From UBA12191 sp964422295 (GTDB lineage Bacteria; Planctomycetota; UBA8108; UBA1146), in NCBI GenBank assembly GCA_964422295.1, contig CAYRAM010000008.1:1-64000 (forward strand): DNA of 64,000 nt, given 5' to 3'. Shown piece after piece: positions 61,260-64,000 of the stretch. Position numbers and translations under genes: made by a program. The notes under the pieces are model-generated. The model ran no database searches. It was not told the origin of the DNA and saw nothing but the letters and a program-made list of their open reading frames with translations. The stretch's first letter is position 1. Each line of letters opens with the position of its first letter.

Positions 61260-64000
61260 TCAATCCAGGTAAAGGAACTCGCTCGAAGCGAGCAGGGTTT
61301 GACAAAAACTGTGCCACATCTGCTTCTCGGACACCTCTTCCGTATCCGGAAGTCCCAATCGTAATTTGGAAAAATACTGGGTGACCCTCATCTTCTCCAC
61401 ACTCGTCGCATCCCGGCACAAAATCTTGCGATAAATCTCATCGATTCGGTGCTCTTCTGATTCTGAACCAGCCAAAACTTCGTCGACGATCTTTCCAGAG
61501 GCTTCGATCACCATCGGTGAGTTGAGGAAATACAAAGCCTGATGCGCCACTACGGATGATGGCCTTTTGGCGATGTGGATCGATGGATCGTTGTAATCAA
61601 ATGCACTGAACAACTCGTACATCGCATTGCGAATCACCGGGAGATAAATCGATCTGCGTGGAAGATCGTATCGGGCCTGATTATTGGACTGATCATTGGT
61701 GACGTATCCCCGATTGGGAGTCATCAACAGTGTCCCCCCCATCTCCCGTTCCAGCTGTCCACTGACCTGAAGGACGGAGTCGCGAACCGCCTCTGCCCTG
61801 AGCCGCTGCCGATTTTGGCTCCAAAGCAGGCAATTTTCAGGATCCTCCAACAGGCGTTCTGAGTCACTCACAACCTGTTGTCGCCAAGCGGTACTGTCCA
61901 AAATCTTGCGAATCAATCGTTTGATCGACCAACCATCGGCGATGAAATCTCTTGCCAGCCGATCCAGCAGGTCCGGGTGACTGGGATTTTCTCCCCGTAA
62001 TCCGAAATTGGATGGAGTGCTGACGATGCCCTCGCCAAACAATTCCAACCAAACCCTGTTAACGATGACCCTGGCGGTCAGGGGGTGCTCTGGATGGGAA
62101 AGCCAATTGGAGAACTCCAGGCGGCCGCTTGCTTCTTTCGGCATTTGCGGTTGTGCAAAATTCTTTTGAATCACTGACATGACACCACGGGGAGTCGCTT
62201 CCTTTTCAAGCCGCAAATGGCTGCCCCTGATGTGAACCGGCAGATCAACCACGTCCGCATCGCGCACTCCCAGGGATCGGGGTGGGGTCGGTGGCCTCGA
62301 CTTTTCCATCTCGGTCAGTATTTCCTGATCCTCGTCCAATGCTTCTTTCATTTGGGGCGAGGCATATTGGTCATAGCTCTGCAGAATCTCGTACCAGGGA
62401 CCGGAAACTCCGCGGACGTGATCGAGGACCAAGCTCAGAGCTTCTGAATCACTCTTCTGTGAAGCCTGAAGAATCAAACTTTGCCACAGAGCAGCCATCT
62501 CCGTGAGGGTTCCCCGAAGTGGAGAACCCAATATTTCAACCACCTCTGGTGCCAACTTTTTGCGACGCTCAGGCCCGAGGAAGTCCTCCTGCAAATCGTG
62601 AACAGGCTCAGAACTTCTATCGAGCGCTCGATTTGCCCACGCACCCCACAGCGGATCTTCGCGGGTAGAAGGACGCTGGAGATATTCGAGCCAGGCAAGA
62701 ACTCCCAGCTCCCGGTCCACAACATCAGAATCCCCCTTTGGAAGAAGTCTGATGCGATCGATGTGGGGAACAGCACTCCCCCCCACCAGTTGCAGACTGT
62801 GCTCTCCAGCGGCGAATTCAACCGTGCCCACAGTTTCCCAACGCAATCCCTCCAGGCTCCATGTTCCTGTGGTTGCGCCCAGGATCCCATCAAAGAGAGG
62901 TTCACCATTGTGGAACAGCTTCATTGGCCGTGATTCCAAAGCCGTATACCGAACCTGGATTTCATGGAGTCCCTCCTGGAGCACATGAAGATCCCAGGTT
63001 ACCTGCTGTTCCCCGCCCTGAACGGTGTGGGCAAGGGGAATCGCTGCATTGCCATACATGCTCCGATTGAGACCCAATGACATCGAAGAGTTTTCAACCA
63101 CCGTTTTGCCCGGAATCACCGAAGCCAATTCCACTGCTTCCAGCAACTGCCGATCGAGCAGAGTGATCAGGTCTGTTTCGTACTCTTTCTGAATCGTCTC
63201 AATTTTCTTTTTTCGGCGTTCATCCACTTCTGACCGGTTTGATTCCCATTCCTCACGTACCTTTTTCTCCGGTGGCGTCTCCAAAGAAACTTCACGCCAC
63301 CGTGAAACAAAATTGAGATCTTCAAAGGTACTCGTCGATCGAAATATTCCAGCCATGGCGTAGTAGTCGCGTGCTGTCACAGGATCAAACTTGTGGTCGT
63401 GACATCGCGCACAGCCGATGGTCATCCCCATGAATACCTGTCCGGTCACGTCCAGCTGTTCGTCCACCACATCGATCGCCAGCTTGTCTTTGTCTTGCTC
63501 AGCAAGCATTTTTGGGCCAAGTGCCAAAAACGCGGTTGCGATCCGCTGGTCTCTCCATCGCTGCTCGTCTTCAGGTTCAGGCAACAGATCTCCGGCAAGC
63601 TGTTCACGAAGGAAACGATCATAGGGTTTATCATCATTAAATGATCTGATGACGTAATCCCTGTATCTCCACGCTTCACCGAAGGCCAAATTTTCATCGA
63701 GGCCATTTGAATCTGAATAGCGCGCCAAATCCAACCACCAACGCGCCCATCTTTCGCCAAAAGCATCAGACTCAAGCAGTTCATCGACAAAACTGTCGAA
63801 TGCATCTTCACCCTTGTCCGATTGCAAGCGGGTCCAACGCTCCCAATCGAGAGGAAGCCCGGTCAATAGGTGGGAAGCCCGCTTTGCAAGGGTAAATCGA
63901 TCTGCAGCTGGAGCGAACTCCCAGCCCTTCTCTTCCAATCGGGAAAGGATGAATGCATCCAGGTCCTGTCGAACCTGATCACTTTTTTTCACTTGAGGAA
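61260..64000 (-). CDS. DUF1549/DUF1553 planctomycete protein, 5' end beyond the window
   Basis: The reading frame runs off the window edge with no stop or start, so only about 913 C-terminal codons are seen. DUF1549 covers about the first 210 residues (DAFILSRLEEKGW, RWARWWLDLARYSDSNG) and ends in CARCHDHKFDP, a CxxCH heme-c-like motif. DUF1553 (about 630-905) has RLEFSNWLSHPEHPLTARVIVNR, a STPSNFG(L)RGENPSHP block and RRSIYLPVIRN. Between them lies a Lys/Glu-rich helical stretch and a beta-rich segment like a carbohydrate-binding module (about 300-420). The missing N-terminus probably holds a signal and the cytochrome-like PSCyt1 domain usual for this family. Partner of the DUF1501 protein; suspected role in polysaccharide degradation, unproven. 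Confidence 0.9.
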   Translation of the reverse strand, partial: PQVKKSDQVRQDLDAFILSRLEEKGWEFAPAADRFTLAKRASHLLTGLPLDWERWTRLQSDKGEDAFDSFVDELLESDAFGERWARWWLDLARYSDSNGLDENLAFGEAWRYRDYVIRSFNDDKPYDRFLREQLAGDLLPEPEDEQRWRDQRIATAFLALGPKMLAEQDKDKLAIDVVDEQLDVTGQVFMGMTIGCARCHDHKFDPVTARDYYAMAGIFRSTSTFEDLNFVSRWREVSLETPPEKKVREEWESNRSEVDERRKKKIETIQKEYETDLITLLDRQLLEAVELASVIPGKTVVENSSMSLGLNRSMYGNAAIPLAHTVQGGEQQVTWDLHVLQEGLHEIQVRYTALESRPMKLFHNGEPLFDGILGATTGTWSLEGLRWETVGTVEFAAGEHSLQLVGGSAVPHIDRIRLLPKGDSDVVDRELGVLAWLEYLQRPSTREDPLWGAWANRALDRSSEPVHDLQEDFLGPERRKKLAPEVVEILGSPLRGTLTEMAALWQSLILQASQKSDSEALSLVLDHVRGVSGPWYEILQSYDQYASPQMKEALDEDQEILTEMEKSRPPTPPRSLGVRDADVVDLPVHIRGSHLRLEKEATPRGVMSVIQKNFAQPQMPKEASGRLEFSNWLSHPEHPLTARVIVNRVWLELFGEGIVSTPSNFGLRGENPSHPDLLDRLARDFIADGWSIKRLIRKILDSTAWRQQVVSDSERLLEDPENCLLWSQNRQRLRAEAVRDSVLQVSGQLEREMGGTLLMTPNRGYVTNDQSNNQARYDLPRRSIYLPVIRNAMYELFSAFDYNDPSIHIAKRPSSVVAHQALYFLNSPMVIEASGKIVDEVLAGSESEEHRIDEIYRKILCRDATSVEKMRVTQYFSKLRLGLPDTEEVSEKQMWHSFCQTLLASSEFLYLD

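Overview
The window reads as a chromosomal segment of a member of the phylum Planctomycetota. The main reasons are the DUF1501 protein paired with a DUF1549/DUF1553 'planctomycete cytochrome' protein (59835-64000), a secreted repeat protein ending in a dockerin-like RGDCNSD module (21509-23368), kinase-like and HEAT/TPR proteins of the kind common in that phylum, and many GTG/TTG starts. No rRNA, tRNA, CRISPR array, transposase, integrase or phage gene was seen, so this is core rather than accessory DNA.

Layout. 122-2299 (-) encodes a secreted HEAT/TPR protein. 2777-5797 (+) is larC, an ECF sigma factor, a small membrane protein that may be its anti-sigma factor, and a secreted protein. 5855-10370 (+) is a compact threonine operon hom-thrC-thrB-lysC with 1-4 base overlaps. 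gcvP (-) and a glutamate-semialdehyde dehydrogenase (+) diverge at 13.4 kb. An Rrf2 regulator, kdsD, a small membrane protein and a secreted VWA protein follow. 18625-21277 pairs an asparaginase-family hydrolase with a gamma-glutamyltransferase. The dockerin-like protein, a HAD hydrolase, a serine esterase and a HCDH-ECH fusion lead to a 62-residue histone-fold protein at 27539.

27847-37710 (-) holds a 1450-residue STAND/TPR/GAF/GGDEF-like/Fis regulator preceded by tandem repeats of its own ribosome-binding region, about 0.9 kb of hairpin-rich non-coding DNA, a Cys-rich basic secreted protein, a pseudokinase-TPR membrane protein and ftsH. 37827-46271 is a 2-oxoacid dehydrogenase and lipoate block: a fused E1 alpha-beta gene diverges from lpd, a second E1 beta, E2 with two lipoyl domains, lipB and lipA. 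The complex components and the two lipoylation enzymes thus sit together. 46396-47927 is a TsaC-arginine-phosphatase-like fusion and rpiB. 48003-53573 (-) holds a PpiD-like protein, an FKBP, rnhA and rnr. 53664-58431 (-) is a type II secretion/type IV pilus core: GspF plus two GspE/PilB ATPases. A lipoprotein beta-barrel and the DUF1501 / DUF1549-DUF1553 pair close the window; the last gene is cut by the window edge.

No single large unknown system stands out. The best leads are the bacterial histone, the repeat array at the start of the giant regulator, the structured non-coding stretch beside it, the pseudokinase, and the TsaC-phosphatase fusion. All family assignments are from reading the translations; no database search was run.
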